The position numbers and the translations under genes are program-made. From contig JANXMO010000001.1 in NCBI GenBank assembly GCA_025354615.1, forward strand, positions 1 through 6,085: a stretch of DNA of 6,085 nucleotides. The letters are read 5' to 3'. Positions 1 to 6,085 of this stretch are shown here, piece after piece. Positions within the stretch are counted from its first letter, which is position 1; each line of letters begins with the position of its first letter. Origin of the DNA: Burkholderiales bacterium (GTDB lineage: Bacteria > Pseudomonadota > Gammaproteobacteria > Burkholderiales > Burkholderiaceae_C). The notes below the pieces were generated by a model. That model saw only the letters and a program-made list of their open reading frames with translations. It ran no database searches and was not told the DNA's origin.

Positions 1-1335
1 CTCATTGCCAATCGCGGCGAGATCGCTTTGCGAGTGCAACGCGCTTGCCGTGAAATGGGCATCAAGTCGGTCGTTGTCTACTCGGAAGCGGACCGCGACG
101 CCAAATACGTGAAACTGGCCGACGAAGCGGTTTGCATCGGCCCGGCCGCTTCGGCGAAGAGCTACCTCAACATGCCGGCCATCATCTCGACCGCCGAGGT
201 CACCGATGAGGAAGCCATTCACCCCGGCTACGGCTTTTTGTCTGAAAACGCCGACTTTGCCGAGCGAGTGGAACGCAGCGGCTTCACTTTCATCGGCCCG
301 TCACCCGAGTGCATTCGCATCATGGGCGACAAGGTGTCGGCCAAGCAGGCGATGCTCAAATCCGGCGTGCCCTGCGTGCCGGGTTCGGAAGGCGCGCTGC
401 CCGACGACCCGAAGGAAATCGTTCGTGCCGCACGGGCGGTGGGCTACCCGGTCATCATCAAGGCGTCAGGCGGCGGCGGTGGCCGTGGCATGCGTGTGGT
501 GCACACCGAGGCGGCGCTGCTCAACGCCGTGCAAACCACGCGCGCCGAAGCCGGCGCGGCGTTTGGCAACCCGGCGGTCTACATGGAAAAATTCCTGCAG
601 AACCCGCGCCACATTGAAATCCAGGTGCTGGCCGACCAGCACCGCAACGCCGTGTGGCTGGGCGAGCGCGACTGCTCGATGCAACGGCGCCACCAAAAAA
701 TCATCGAAGAAGCGCCTGCCTGCGGCATCGCCCGGCGGGTGATCGAGCGAATTGGCGACCGCTGCGCGGCCGCATGCAAGAAAATTGGCTACCGTGGCGC
801 CGGCACCTTTGAATTCCTTTATGAGAACGGGGAGTTCTTCTTCATCGAGATGAACACGCGGGTGCAGGTCGAGCACACGGTGACCGAGATGGTGACCGGC
901 ATTGACATCGTGCAGCAGCAAATCCGCATTGCCGCCAATGAAAAACTTCCGTTCACGCAGCGCCAGGTGCAAACGCGCGGCCATGCGATTGAATGCCGCG
1001 TCAATGCTGAAGACCCCTACACCTTCACGCCGTCGCCGGGGCGTATCACCACATGGCATCCGCCGGGCGGGCCTGGTGTGCGGGTGGATTCACATGTTTA
1101 TGCCAACTACTTCGTGCCGCCGCACTATGACTCGATGATCGGCAAAATCATCGTTCACGGCGATACCCGGGAGCAGGCTCTGGCCCGCATGCGCATCGCC
1201 CTGCTCGAAACGGTGATCGAAGGCATTTCGACCAATGTGCCCTTGCACCGCGAACTGATGGCTGACGCCAAATTCATTGAAGGCGGCACCAGCATCCATT
1301 ACCTGGAAAGCTGGATGAGCGAGCACAAGCGGTGA
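1..1335 (+). CDS. accC: Biotin carboxylase subunit of acetyl-CoA carboxylase (5' end cut by window edge)
   Basis: This cytoplasmic enzyme carboxylates the biotin of the carrier protein BCCP, using ATP and bicarbonate, as the first half-reaction towards malonyl-CoA. The reading frame is open from base 1 ([11 protein letters not shown]) and aligns without gaps to E. coli AccC from residue 6, so only about five N-terminal residues are missing and the full protein would be about 449 aa, the family norm. The TTG at 28 is an internal Leu codon, not a start. In E. coli numbering, from memory, the key residues are all present: K116, K159 before the glycine-rich loop GGGGGRGM, E201, H209, K238, E276, E288, N290, R292, E296 and R338. 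Two usually conserved prolines are replaced: EEAPACGI has Cys at 721-723 and VEHTVTE has Thr at 877-879. The stop overlaps the prmA start. accB probably lies just upstream, by analogy with other genomes. Related ATP-grasp carboxylases (propionyl- or pyruvate-type) are less likely given the length and gap-free match. Confidence 0.97.
   Translation, partial: LIANRGEIALRVQRACREMGIKSVVVYSEADRDAKYVKLADEAVCIGPAASAKSYLNMPAIISTAEVTDEEAIHPGYGFLSENADFAERVERSGFTFIGPSPECIRIMGDKVSAKQAMLKSGVPCVPGSEGALPDDPKEIVRAARAVGYPVIIKASGGGGGRGMRVVHTEAALLNAVQTTRAEAGAAFGNPAVYMEKFLQNPRHIEIQVLADQHRNAVWLGERDCSMQRRHQKIIEEAPACGIARRVIERIGDRCAAACKKIGYRGAGTFEFLYENGEFFFIEMNTRVQVEHTVTEMVTGIDIVQQQIRIAANEKLPFTQRQVQTRGHAIECRVNAEDPYTFTPSPGRITTWHPPGGPGVRVDSHVYANYFVPPHYDSMIGKIIVHGDTREQALARMRIALLETVIEGISTNVPLHRELMADAKFIEGGTSIHYLESWMSEHKR
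1332..1335 (+). other. 4-bp stop/start overlap GTGA coupling accC and prmA
   Basis: The GTG start of prmA (1332-1334) overlaps the TGA stop of accC (1333-1335). Only a weak purine-rich stretch (GAGCGAG, about 1318-1324) precedes it. This arrangement usually means that terminating ribosomes restart on the next gene, so prmA is probably translated from the accC message. A TTG at 1353 in the prmA frame is a possible but less attractive alternative start. Confidence 0.75.
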
Positions 1336-2264
1336 GTGCTGCCGATGCCACCTTGACCGAGCTGGTTTTGCTGGCGCCGCCAGAAGTGGTGGAGGCGGTG
1401 TCGGACGCGTTGATGGACGGGCTGGGGGCTTTGTCGGTGTCGGTGGAAGACGCCGATGCCAGTACCGCGGCCGAGGACGCGCTGTTCGGTGAGCCCGGCC
1501 TGCCAGCGCCGCGCGCCGCCTGGCGCCGCTCGATGCTGAAGGCGCTGTTCAACAGCAACGCCGAGGCCACCGAGGCGGCCGCCTGGTTGCTGGCGCAAAA
1601 AGACAGCGAACCGGTGCAGCTGGTGGCGCTGGCCGATGTGCCTGCCCAGGACTGGGTGCGGTTGACGCAATCGCAGTTCGCGCCGGTCGATATATCGCCG
1701 GGTTTTTGGGTCGTGCCGAGTTGGCACGCGGTGCCACCAGATGCCCGCTGCGTTATCCGGCTTGACCCGGGGCTGGCATTCGGCACCGGCACCCACCCGA
1801 CCACCCGCATGTGCCTGCGTTGGCTGGCGCGCCAGGCAGGCCTTGGCCGTACTGACTGGCCGCGCGTGCTGGATTACGGTTGCGGTTCCGGCATCTTGGC
1901 CATCGGCGCGGCGCTGCATGGCGGGCGGAACATCGACGCGGTAGATATTGACCCGGCAGCCGTTGAATCCACCCGCGCCAATGCGCAGGCCAACGGGGTG
2001 GTGTTGAACAGCGGCTTGCCCGATGTCATCGGCCCGCCTGGCCGGGCGTATGGATTGGTGTTGGCCAATATCCTGGCAACGCCTTTAAAGCTGCTGGCCC
2101 CGCTGTTGTGCGGCCATGTGGCGGCGGGCGGTGACTTGGTCTTGGCGGGCATTCTCGAGCGGCAGGCGCAGGAGCTGCAGCAGGCTTATGCCCCGTGGCT
2201 GCCGCTGGTTGTTGCGGACAGCGAAGACGGCTGGATTTTGATGACCGCCCGGCGCTCCGCCTGA
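1332..2264 (+). CDS. prmA: Ribosomal protein L11 methyltransferase
   Basis: This SAM-dependent methyltransferase acts in the cytoplasm on ribosomal protein L11, trimethylating amino groups in E. coli; the modification is dispensable there. The 310-aa product is slightly longer than the E. coli enzyme (about 293 aa). Visible parts are an N-terminal substrate-recognition region (about residues 8-60, including the family-typical stretch around [20 protein letters not shown]), the PrmA signature FGTGTHPTT at 150-158, the SAM-binding motif [11 protein letters not shown] at 181-190, the acidic motif DIDPAAV at 205-211 that holds the SAM ribose, and NIL at 246-248 with the following Leu-rich helix. 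The GTG start was chosen because it overlaps the accC stop and gives the expected N-terminus. No independent promoter is seen, so co-transcription with accC is inferred. The signature at 150-158 separates it from generic class I methyltransferases. Confidence 0.95.
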   Translation: MSAADATLTELVLLAPPEVVEAVSDALMDGLGALSVSVEDADASTAAEDALFGEPGLPAPRAAWRRSMLKALFNSNAEATEAAAWLLAQKDSEPVQLVALADVPAQDWVRLTQSQFAPVDISPGFWVVPSWHAVPPDARCVIRLDPGLAFGTGTHPTTRMCLRWLARQAGLGRTDWPRVLDYGCGSGILAIGAALHGGRNIDAVDIDPAAVESTRANAQANGVVLNSGLPDVIGPPGRAYGLVLANILATPLKLLAPLLCGHVAAGGDLVLAGILERQAQELQQAYAPWLPLVVADSEDGWILMTARRSA

Positions 2265-2295
2265 TTTCACTCCCTCCGCTTTCCCGCCCACGGCC
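2265..2295 (+). other. Short pyrimidine-rich leader without Shine-Dalgarno sequence
   Basis: The 31 bp between the prmA stop and the next ATG are rich in C and T (TTTCACTCCCTCCGCTTTCC) and contain no GGAG-like sequence. The downstream start is nevertheless firm, because the protein begins with the expected MNLATRC zinc-ribbon N-terminus. Initiation may rely on ribosomal protein S1 or on coupling to prmA; this is inference. Confidence 0.5.
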
Positions 2296-3369
2296 ATGAA
2301 CCTCGCCACCCGCTGCAGCGCATGTGACACCGTGTTTCGCGTGGTCGAAGACCAGCTCAAAGTGTCGGAAGGCTGGGTGCGTTGCGGGCGCTGTGACACC
2401 GTCTTCAACGCCACCGACCAGTTGTTCGACCTGACCGTTGAAAAGCCGCGCTTGGTGGCCGACCCGGTGCTCTATGCATCCGAGGCAGCGCCCGTGGTGG
2501 AGACAGTTGAGGCGGCAGCTCGCCATGAGGTGGCGGCTCCCACTGCAGGAGCCGAGTGGCCCAGCCAGGCGCCTGAGCCGGGCTGGCGTGCAGAAGAATC
2601 GTTTGCACTGCCGCTCTACGACACCCATATGGCGACGCCGCCCACGCCATTCGAAGAAGAACCACAACAACCTGTCGCGCCGCTCGACACCTTCGCCGCC
2701 GCGGACCCCCACGCCGAGCTGCTGCTCGCCGTGCCAGGCGCCGATGCACCGCACGCCATGGCCGCCGCATTTGCCGCTGCTGCGCCGGTGGCGCCGGCCG
2801 GTGCGGCAGTCATGCCCGACAACAACACGCCGGGCATCCCTGAATTTTTACGCCACGCTGAACGTCATGCGCGCTGGCAGCGCCCCGCGGTGCAGTGGGC
2901 CGTGCGCGCGGCCGCGCTGTTGCTGCTCTTGATGCTGGCAGCGCAGGTCGTGCACCACCTGCGTGACGGCATTGCCGCGCGCTGGCCGGCGCTGACTGGC
3001 CCGCTTACGGCCTGGTGCAGCCTGGCGGCTTGTCGTATCGAGCCGCTACGCCGGATTGCCGACGTGACGGTCGAGAACACCGCTTTGGCGCCGGCAACCG
3101 CAGGCGCCGGTACTTTTTTGTTGTCTGTTACGTTGCGCAACCGCGGCCGCCTGCCGCTCGCCATGCCCGATATCGATTTGAGCTTGACCGACACCCGTGG
3201 CGAATTGGTGGCGCGGCGGGCGTTGGCGCCGAGCCAGTTTCAAAATTTGAACGGCGTGATACTGAAAACGCCGCAGGTCTTGCGTCCTGACGTCGACGAG
3301 CGTGTGCAAGCAACGATCGCGGCGCCGCCGCGTGTGGTGGGCTATACCGTAGAGCTGTTCTACCCCTGA
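2296..3369 (+). CDS. Zinc-ribbon (MJ0042-type) single-pass membrane protein with DUF3426 domain, function unknown
   Basis: The specific function is not known. The 357-aa product starts with an MJ0042/zinc_ribbon-type finger: C7-x2-C10 and C30-x2-C33, in RCSAC and RCGRC contexts, likely binding one zinc. Residues about 48-185 are a low-complexity Ala/Pro/Glu-rich linker. A basic stretch (HAERHARWQR, 187-196) precedes one hydrophobic segment at about 200-220 (AALLLLLMLAAQVV), which predicts a cytoplasmic N-terminus and periplasmic C-terminus by the positive-inside rule. Residues about 221-357 match the DUF3426 pattern: two cysteines (C241, C246) that could form a disulfide, then a beta-rich part (FLLSVTLRNRGRLPLAMPDIDLSL) resembling an FxxG-less immunoglobulin-like or LEA-type fold, ending GYTVELFYP. 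No signal peptide is present. It follows prmA by 31 bp and is probably in the accC-prmA transcription unit. Domain names are from memory of Pfam; the architecture is typical of betaproteobacteria. Confidence 0.88.
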   Translation: MNLATRCSACDTVFRVVEDQLKVSEGWVRCGRCDTVFNATDQLFDLTVEKPRLVADPVLYASEAAPVVETVEAAARHEVAAPTAGAEWPSQAPEPGWRAEESFALPLYDTHMATPPTPFEEEPQQPVAPLDTFAAADPHAELLLAVPGADAPHAMAAAFAAAAPVAPAGAAVMPDNNTPGIPEFLRHAERHARWQRPAVQWAVRAAALLLLLMLAAQVVHHLRDGIAARWPALTGPLTAWCSLAACRIEPLRRIADVTVENTALAPATAGAGTFLLSVTLRNRGRLPLAMPDIDLSLTDTRGELVARRALAPSQFQNLNGVILKTPQVLRPDVDERVQATIAAPPRVVGYTVELFYP

Positions 3370-3371
3370 TC

Positions 3372-3408
3372 ACCCGACCCCCGTACCTGGCTTTTGCTCG
3401 GGTCTTTC
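3372..3408 (+). terminator. Possible weak hairpin terminator after the accC-prmA-DUF3426 block
   Basis: ACCCGA at 3372-3377 is a perfect inverted match to TCGGGT at 3398-3403, followed by CTTTCT. A competing pairing, GACCC 3376-3380 with GGGTC 3400-3404, is also possible. The loop is long (20 nt) and the T-run is interrupted, so this is at best a weak or attenuating terminator. It occupies most of the 58-bp gap before the kinase gene. Confidence 0.3.
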
Positions 3409-3417
3409 TCAATTTCC

Positions 3418-3422
3418 AGGAG
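3418..3422 (+). promoter_or_regulatory. Shine-Dalgarno sequence of the PfkB kinase gene
   Basis: AGGAG lies 5 nt before the ATG at 3428. It is the clearest ribosome binding site in the window and fixes the kinase start. It suggests that this gene is translated independently of the block upstream. I could not identify a convincing -35/-10 promoter in the gap. Confidence 0.8.
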
Positions 3423-3427
3423 TTTTC

Positions 3428-4324
3428 ATGCCGGCCTTGATTTGCGGATCTCTCGCTTTCGACACGATCACCTTGTTCCCCGGCCGTTTTGCCGAGCAGA
3501 TTCTTCCCGAGCAGGTGCATATCCTGAATGTGTCGTTTCTGGTGCCCACCTTGCGCCGCGAATTCGGCGGTTGCGCCGGCAACATCGCCTATACGCTCGC
3601 CCATCTGGGTGGCACGCCGCTGGTACTCGCCACCGTGGGCAGTGATGGCGATGGCTACCGCCAACGTTTGGCTTCCTGGGGCGCCAGCACAGAGCACGTG
3701 ACACAGGTGGCCGATGCTCTGACCGCCCAAGCCATCATCATCACCGACGCCGACAACAACCAGATCACCGCCTTTCACCCCGGTGCCATGCAGCTGGCGC
3801 ACCAGACGCCTGTGCCAACGCGAAACGACATTGCGCTGGCCATCATCGCGCCTGACGGCCGCGCCGCCATGCTCGAACACGCCGCGCAACTGGCGGCTGC
3901 CGGGGTCCCTTTCATCTTCGACCCGGGGCAAGGCCTGCCCATGTTCAACGGTGAAGAATTGCGCCAGTTCATCGCGCAGGCGCGCTGGGTCACGGTCAAT
4001 GATTACGAGGCGCGCATGTTGTGCGAGCGCACCGGCCAAACGCTGGAGGCGCTGAGCCGCTCGCATTTGCAGGGCGTCGTCGTGACGCTGGGCGCGCAGG
4101 GTTGCGATGTCTGGCAAAACGGGCACAAAACGCACGTGCCCGGCGTTGCGGCAACCGAGGTGGTCGACCCCACCGGTTGTGGCGATGCCTTTCGCGGCGC
4201 GTTGTTGCTGGGCTTGGAACGGGGCTGGCCGCTGCTGGACTGCGTGGCGCTGGGCAACCGCGTTGGGGCGCTGAAAATTGCTTGCCGTGGTGGGCAGAAC
4301 CACACCGTTGAACGGGTGGCGTGA
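3428..4324 (+). CDS. PfkB-family carbohydrate/nucleoside kinase, substrate unassigned (adenosine-kinase-like)
   Basis: This is an ATP-dependent kinase of the ribokinase/PfkB fold, 298 aa, complete, cytoplasmic. Seen in the sequence: the first beta strand LICGSLAFDT, the PfkB N-terminal motif GGCAGNIAYTLAHLG at 48-62 which contacts the sugar, the NDYE (NxxE) motif at 191-194 linked to magnesium and phosphate binding, the VVVTLGAQG turn at 217-225, and the C-terminal PfkB signature DPTGCGDAF at 247-255, whose GCGD forms the anion hole with D253 as catalytic base. From memory, close relatives in proteobacteria (with the stretch ILPEQVHILNVSFLVP, present here at 25-40) are often annotated as adenosine kinase or simply carbohydrate kinase; none of the motifs seen fixes the substrate. 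Ribokinase, fructokinase or adenosine kinase activity remain possible. It is preceded by a good RBS and converges with nrdR. Confidence 0.9.
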   Translation: MPALICGSLAFDTITLFPGRFAEQILPEQVHILNVSFLVPTLRREFGGCAGNIAYTLAHLGGTPLVLATVGSDGDGYRQRLASWGASTEHVTQVADALTAQAIIITDADNNQITAFHPGAMQLAHQTPVPTRNDIALAIIAPDGRAAMLEHAAQLAAAGVPFIFDPGQGLPMFNGEELRQFIAQARWVTVNDYEARMLCERTGQTLEALSRSHLQGVVVTLGAQGCDVWQNGHKTHVPGVAATEVVDPTGCGDAFRGALLLGLERGWPLLDCVALGNRVGALKIACRGGQNHTVERVA

Positions 4325-4354
4325 GCCGCCAAACCGATGAAATCGGCAACGGCT
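4324..4354. terminator. Two-part hairpin between convergent kinase and nrdR genes
   Basis: Outer stem AGCCG (4324-4328) pairs with CGGCT (4350-4354), and inner stem CCGAT (4334-4338) pairs with ATCGG (4342-4346) around a GAA loop, with internal loops CCAAA and CAA. It starts on the last base of the kinase stop codon and lies in the 49-bp convergent gap. There is no T-run on either side, so a true intrinsic terminator is uncertain; it may serve as a bidirectional stop or mRNA 3'-end structure. A short CGCCGT tandem repeat follows (about 4360-4371). Confidence 0.35.
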
Positions 4355-4373
4355 TCAAACGCCGTCGCCGTCG

Positions 4374-4817
4374 TCAAATGTCGTGAATCAGCTGCCGGAA
4401 TTCATCCACGTCTTCAAAACTTTTGTAGACCGAGGCAAAGCGCACATAGGCGACCTTGTCAATCTGTTTGAGTTCGTGCATCACCAGTTCGCCCAGCCGT
4501 GCGGAAGGCACTTCACGTGTGCCGTTGCCCAGTAGTTGTTCCTGAATATGCTCCAGCGCCGCGTCGACCCGCTCGACGCTGACCGGCCGTTTGCGCAAGG
4601 CCAGGGTCATCGAGGCCTTGATTTTCGCTGCGTCGAACTCGGCCCGGGTGCCGTCTTTCTTCACCACGGCGGGTAGCGAAATTTCGGCCCGCTCGTAGGT
4701 TTTGAACCGTTTTTCGCAAGCCAGGCAACGGCGGCGGCGGCGCACGACATCGCCCTCGTCCGACTCGCGTGTTTCCGCTACCTGGGTGTCGTCGTGGCTG
4801 CAAAAGGGGCACCGCAT
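4374..4817 (-). CDS. nrdR: Transcriptional repressor NrdR
   Basis: NrdR is a nucleotide-sensing zinc-finger repressor that binds NrdR boxes in front of ribonucleotide reductase genes and shuts them down when dATP is high. The 147-aa product has the family's usual length. The N-terminal zinc ribbon is complete: C3-P-F-C6 and C31-L-A-C34, with the Arg-rich turn RRRRR at 26-30 that contributes to DNA contact. The ATP-cone domain covers about residues 49-139 ([19 protein letters not shown] through [17 protein letters not shown]). The start is certain because MRCPFC is the near-universal N-terminus, although no good Shine-Dalgarno sequence precedes it. It lies 78 bp downstream of glyA on the same strand, so co-transcription with glyA is likely. 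I see no NrdR box in the gap and no ribonucleotide reductase gene in the window, so its targets lie elsewhere. Confidence 0.97.
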   Translation of the reverse strand: MRCPFCSHDDTQVAETRESDEGDVVRRRRRCLACEKRFKTYERAEISLPAVVKKDGTRAEFDAAKIKASMTLALRKRPVSVERVDAALEHIQEQLLGNGTREVPSARLGELVMHELKQIDKVAYVRFASVYKSFEDVDEFRQLIHDI

Positions 4818-4850
4818 GCGTCGCAGTCGTTCGTTACGCGCTCTTGACGG

Positions 4851-4876
4851 CTGCCCGGCGCGATGGCGCAGGGCAG
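4851..4876 (-). other. GC-rich inverted repeat in the glyA-nrdR intercistronic gap
   Basis: Reading towards nrdR, CTGCCC and GGGCAG form a 6-bp stem, then one mismatch (U opposite C), then GCGC/GCGC around the tetraloop CAUC: 10 of 11 pairs match over 26 bp. No U-run follows, so it does not look like a classical intrinsic terminator. It could protect the glyA 3' end, reduce read-through into nrdR, or be neutral. A neighbouring GGCGCC palindrome (4877-4882) offers a competing pairing. Confidence 0.45.
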
Positions 4877-4895
4877 GGCGCCTCGACGTTCAACA

Positions 4896-6085
4896 TCAAC
4901 GGTAAACCGGAAAATCGCGTGCCAAAACCGCAACCTTGCTGCGCACGGCGGCCAGGTGGTTGGCGTCGTGCGGGGCGTCCAGCACGTCGGCGATCAAATC
5001 GGCGGTCATGCGGGCTTGTGCCGGCTGGAATCCGCGTGTCGTCATGGCCGGCGTGCCGAGGCGGATGCCACTGGTCACCATCGGCTTTTGCGGATCATTG
5101 GGAATGCCGTTTTTATTGCAGGTCATGTGGGCACTGCCGAGCACGCTCTCGGCCTCTTTGCCCGTCAAACCCTTGGCGCGCAGGTCCACCAGCATCACAT
5201 GGCTCTCGGTGCGGCCGCTGACGATGCGCAGGCCGCGCTTTGCCAGCGTCTCGGCCATGACGGCCGCGTTGTTCAGCACCTGCTGTTGATACACCTTGAA
5301 GTCAGGCGTCAGCGCTTCTTTGAACGCCACCGCCTTGGCCGCGATCACATGCATCAACGGGCCGCCTTGCAGGCCTGGGAAAATGGCACTGTTGATTTTT
5401 TTGGCAATGGCTTCGTTGTTGGTCAACACAATGCCACCGCGGGGGCCGCGCAGGCTCTTGTGCGTCGTTGACGTCACGACGTCTGCATGTGGCAACGGGT
5501 TGGGGTAAAGGCCTGCGGCAATCAACCCCGCGTAGTGCGCCATGTCGACCATCAAATAGGCGCCTACCGCCCGCGCCACTTGGGCAAACCGCTCGAAATC
5601 GATGCGAAGGCTGTAGGCGGATGCGCCGGCGATGATCAGCTTGGGCCGGTGCTGGTGCGCCAGGCGCTCCATTTCGGCGTAGTCAATCGTTTCACTGGCG
5701 TCAAGCCCGTAGCTGACGACATTGAACCACTTGCCGCTCATGTTCAGCGGCATGCCGTGGGTCAGGTGCCCGCCTTCGGCCAGGCTCATGCCCATGATGG
5801 TGTCACCGGGCTGCAGCAGGCCGAAAAAAACCGCCTGATTGGCTTGCGAACCCGAATGCGGCTGCACATTGGCGTGCGCCGCGCCAAACAGCTGGCATAC
5901 ACGATCAATCGCCAGCTGTTCGGCCACATCCACAAATTCGCAGCCGCCGTAATAGCGGCGGCCGGGATAACCTTCCGCATATTTGTTGGTCAGCTGGCTG
6001 CCTTGCGCAGCCATCACGGCGGGCGAAGCGTAGTTTTCAGAGGCGATCAGCTCGATATGCGCTTCCTGGCGCTGATTTTCATTTT
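4896..6085 (-). CDS. glyA: Serine hydroxymethyltransferase (5' end cut by window edge)
   Basis: This PLP enzyme interconverts serine plus tetrahydrofolate with glycine plus 5,10-methylene-tetrahydrofolate in the cytoplasm, the main source of one-carbon units. The frame stays open to the right edge: upstream of the GTG at 6017, which is an internal Val codon, it reads [20 protein letters not shown], the family N-terminus. The visible 395 residues lack roughly the first 20. Using E. coli numbering from memory, Y55, E57, Y65, H126 (EGGHLTHG), D200 and H203 (VDMAH), H228 and the PLP-binding K229 ([13 protein letters not shown], Lys codon at 5457-5459) are present, and the substrate-carboxylate Arg is in SGIRLGTP. 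The protein ends DFPVYR, as usual. No substitution at a catalytic position is seen. nrdR follows on the same strand. The promoter and any leader lie outside the window. Confidence 0.98.
   Translation of the reverse strand, partial: NENQRQEAHIELIASENYASPAVMAAQGSQLTNKYAEGYPGRRYYGGCEFVDVAEQLAIDRVCQLFGAAHANVQPHSGSQANQAVFFGLLQPGDTIMGMSLAEGGHLTHGMPLNMSGKWFNVVSYGLDASETIDYAEMERLAHQHRPKLIIAGASAYSLRIDFERFAQVARAVGAYLMVDMAHYAGLIAAGLYPNPLPHADVVTSTTHKSLRGPRGGIVLTNNEAIAKKINSAIFPGLQGGPLMHVIAAKAVAFKEALTPDFKVYQQQVLNNAAVMAETLAKRGLRIVSGRTESHVMLVDLRAKGLTGKEAESVLGSAHMTCNKNGIPNDPQKPMVTSGIRLGTPAMTTRGFQPAQARMTADLIADVLDAPHDANHLAAVRSKVAVLARDFPVYR

Noticed and set aside
466..1059. A 197-codon open frame on the - strand inside accC
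   Set aside because: It lies wholly antisense to a highly conserved accC region and shows no domain signature.
1299..1919. A 206-codon open frame on the - strand opposite prmA
   Set aside because: Antisense to the PrmA substrate domain and signature motif, with no recognisable family features.
2026..2754. A 242-codon open frame on the - strand across the prmA end and the DUF3426 start
   Set aside because: It spans two well-supported + strand genes and their gap; its composition (Arg/Gly/His-rich) is typical of a shadow frame.
3394..3645. An 83-codon + strand frame beginning before the kinase ATG
   Set aside because: It is in a different frame from the kinase, overlaps its conserved N-terminus, and lacks an RBS of its own.
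3128..4303. A 391-codon open frame on the - strand opposite the kinase and the end of the DUF3426 gene
   Set aside because: It runs antisense through the kinase and into the C-terminal part of the DUF3426 gene, both of which have clear family motifs on the + strand. Its own translation is low-complexity Arg/His/Gln/Ala-rich with no recognisable motif, as expected from GC-rich third-position bias.
4818..4839. Short GCGT/ACGC inverted repeat just upstream of the nrdR start
   Set aside because: Only 4 bp of stem with a 14-nt loop; too weak to call an operator or RNA element, and it does not resemble an NrdR box.
4844..4849. TTGACG resembling a -35 box on the + strand
   Set aside because: It points into glyA in the antisense direction with no -10 partner at suitable spacing and no gene to serve.
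4863..5471. A 202-codon open frame on the + strand opposite glyA
   Set aside because: Antisense to the PLP-binding half of glyA; no plausible RBS or motif.
1..6085. Mobile elements, CRISPR arrays, tRNAs, toxin-antitoxin or defence genes
   Set aside because: Both strands are almost fully covered by standard housekeeping genes; no transposase, spaced repeats, tRNA-like fold or other accessory gene was seen.

Overview
This is an ordinary-looking housekeeping stretch of a GC-rich bacterial chromosome, most likely from a betaproteobacterium of the Burkholderiales (Comamonadaceae-like). The basis is the protein wording of the biotin carboxylase, NrdR and serine hydroxymethyltransferase. A second support is the presence of an MJ0042 zinc-ribbon/DUF3426 membrane protein beside prmA. 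The taxonomic call is recognition from memory, not a search, and I would not go below family level.

Layout. Bases 1-4324 are read on the + strand. They hold the nearly complete 3' part of accC (biotin carboxylase), prmA (ribosomal protein L11 methyltransferase, overlapping accC by 4 bp), a zinc-ribbon/single-TM/DUF3426 protein of unknown function, and, after a 58-bp gap with a possible weak hairpin, a PfkB-family kinase with its own clear Shine-Dalgarno sequence. Bases 4374-6085 are read on the - strand: glyA (serine hydroxymethyltransferase, running off the right edge) followed downstream by nrdR (ribonucleotide reductase repressor). The two blocks converge in a 49-bp gap containing a two-part hairpin. 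A compact GC-rich inverted repeat sits in the 78-bp glyA-nrdR gap. No stretch longer than 80 bp lacks a gene.

How the genes relate. accC (normally with accB just upstream, outside the window) makes carboxybiotin for malonyl-CoA and fatty acid synthesis. prmA is translationally coupled to it and modifies the ribosome. GlyA supplies glycine and one-carbon units, needed among other things for purines and thymidylate. NrdR controls dNTP supply. The glyA-nrdR pair therefore links one-carbon and nucleotide metabolism, and a nucleoside or sugar kinase of the PfkB family next door is compatible with that theme but not proof of it.

I found no mobile element, CRISPR array, tRNA, rRNA, riboswitch or phage gene, and no evidence of a previously undescribed system. 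The points most worth a second look are the DUF3426 protein, the unassigned kinase substrate, the intercistronic hairpins, and two unusual residues in AccC.
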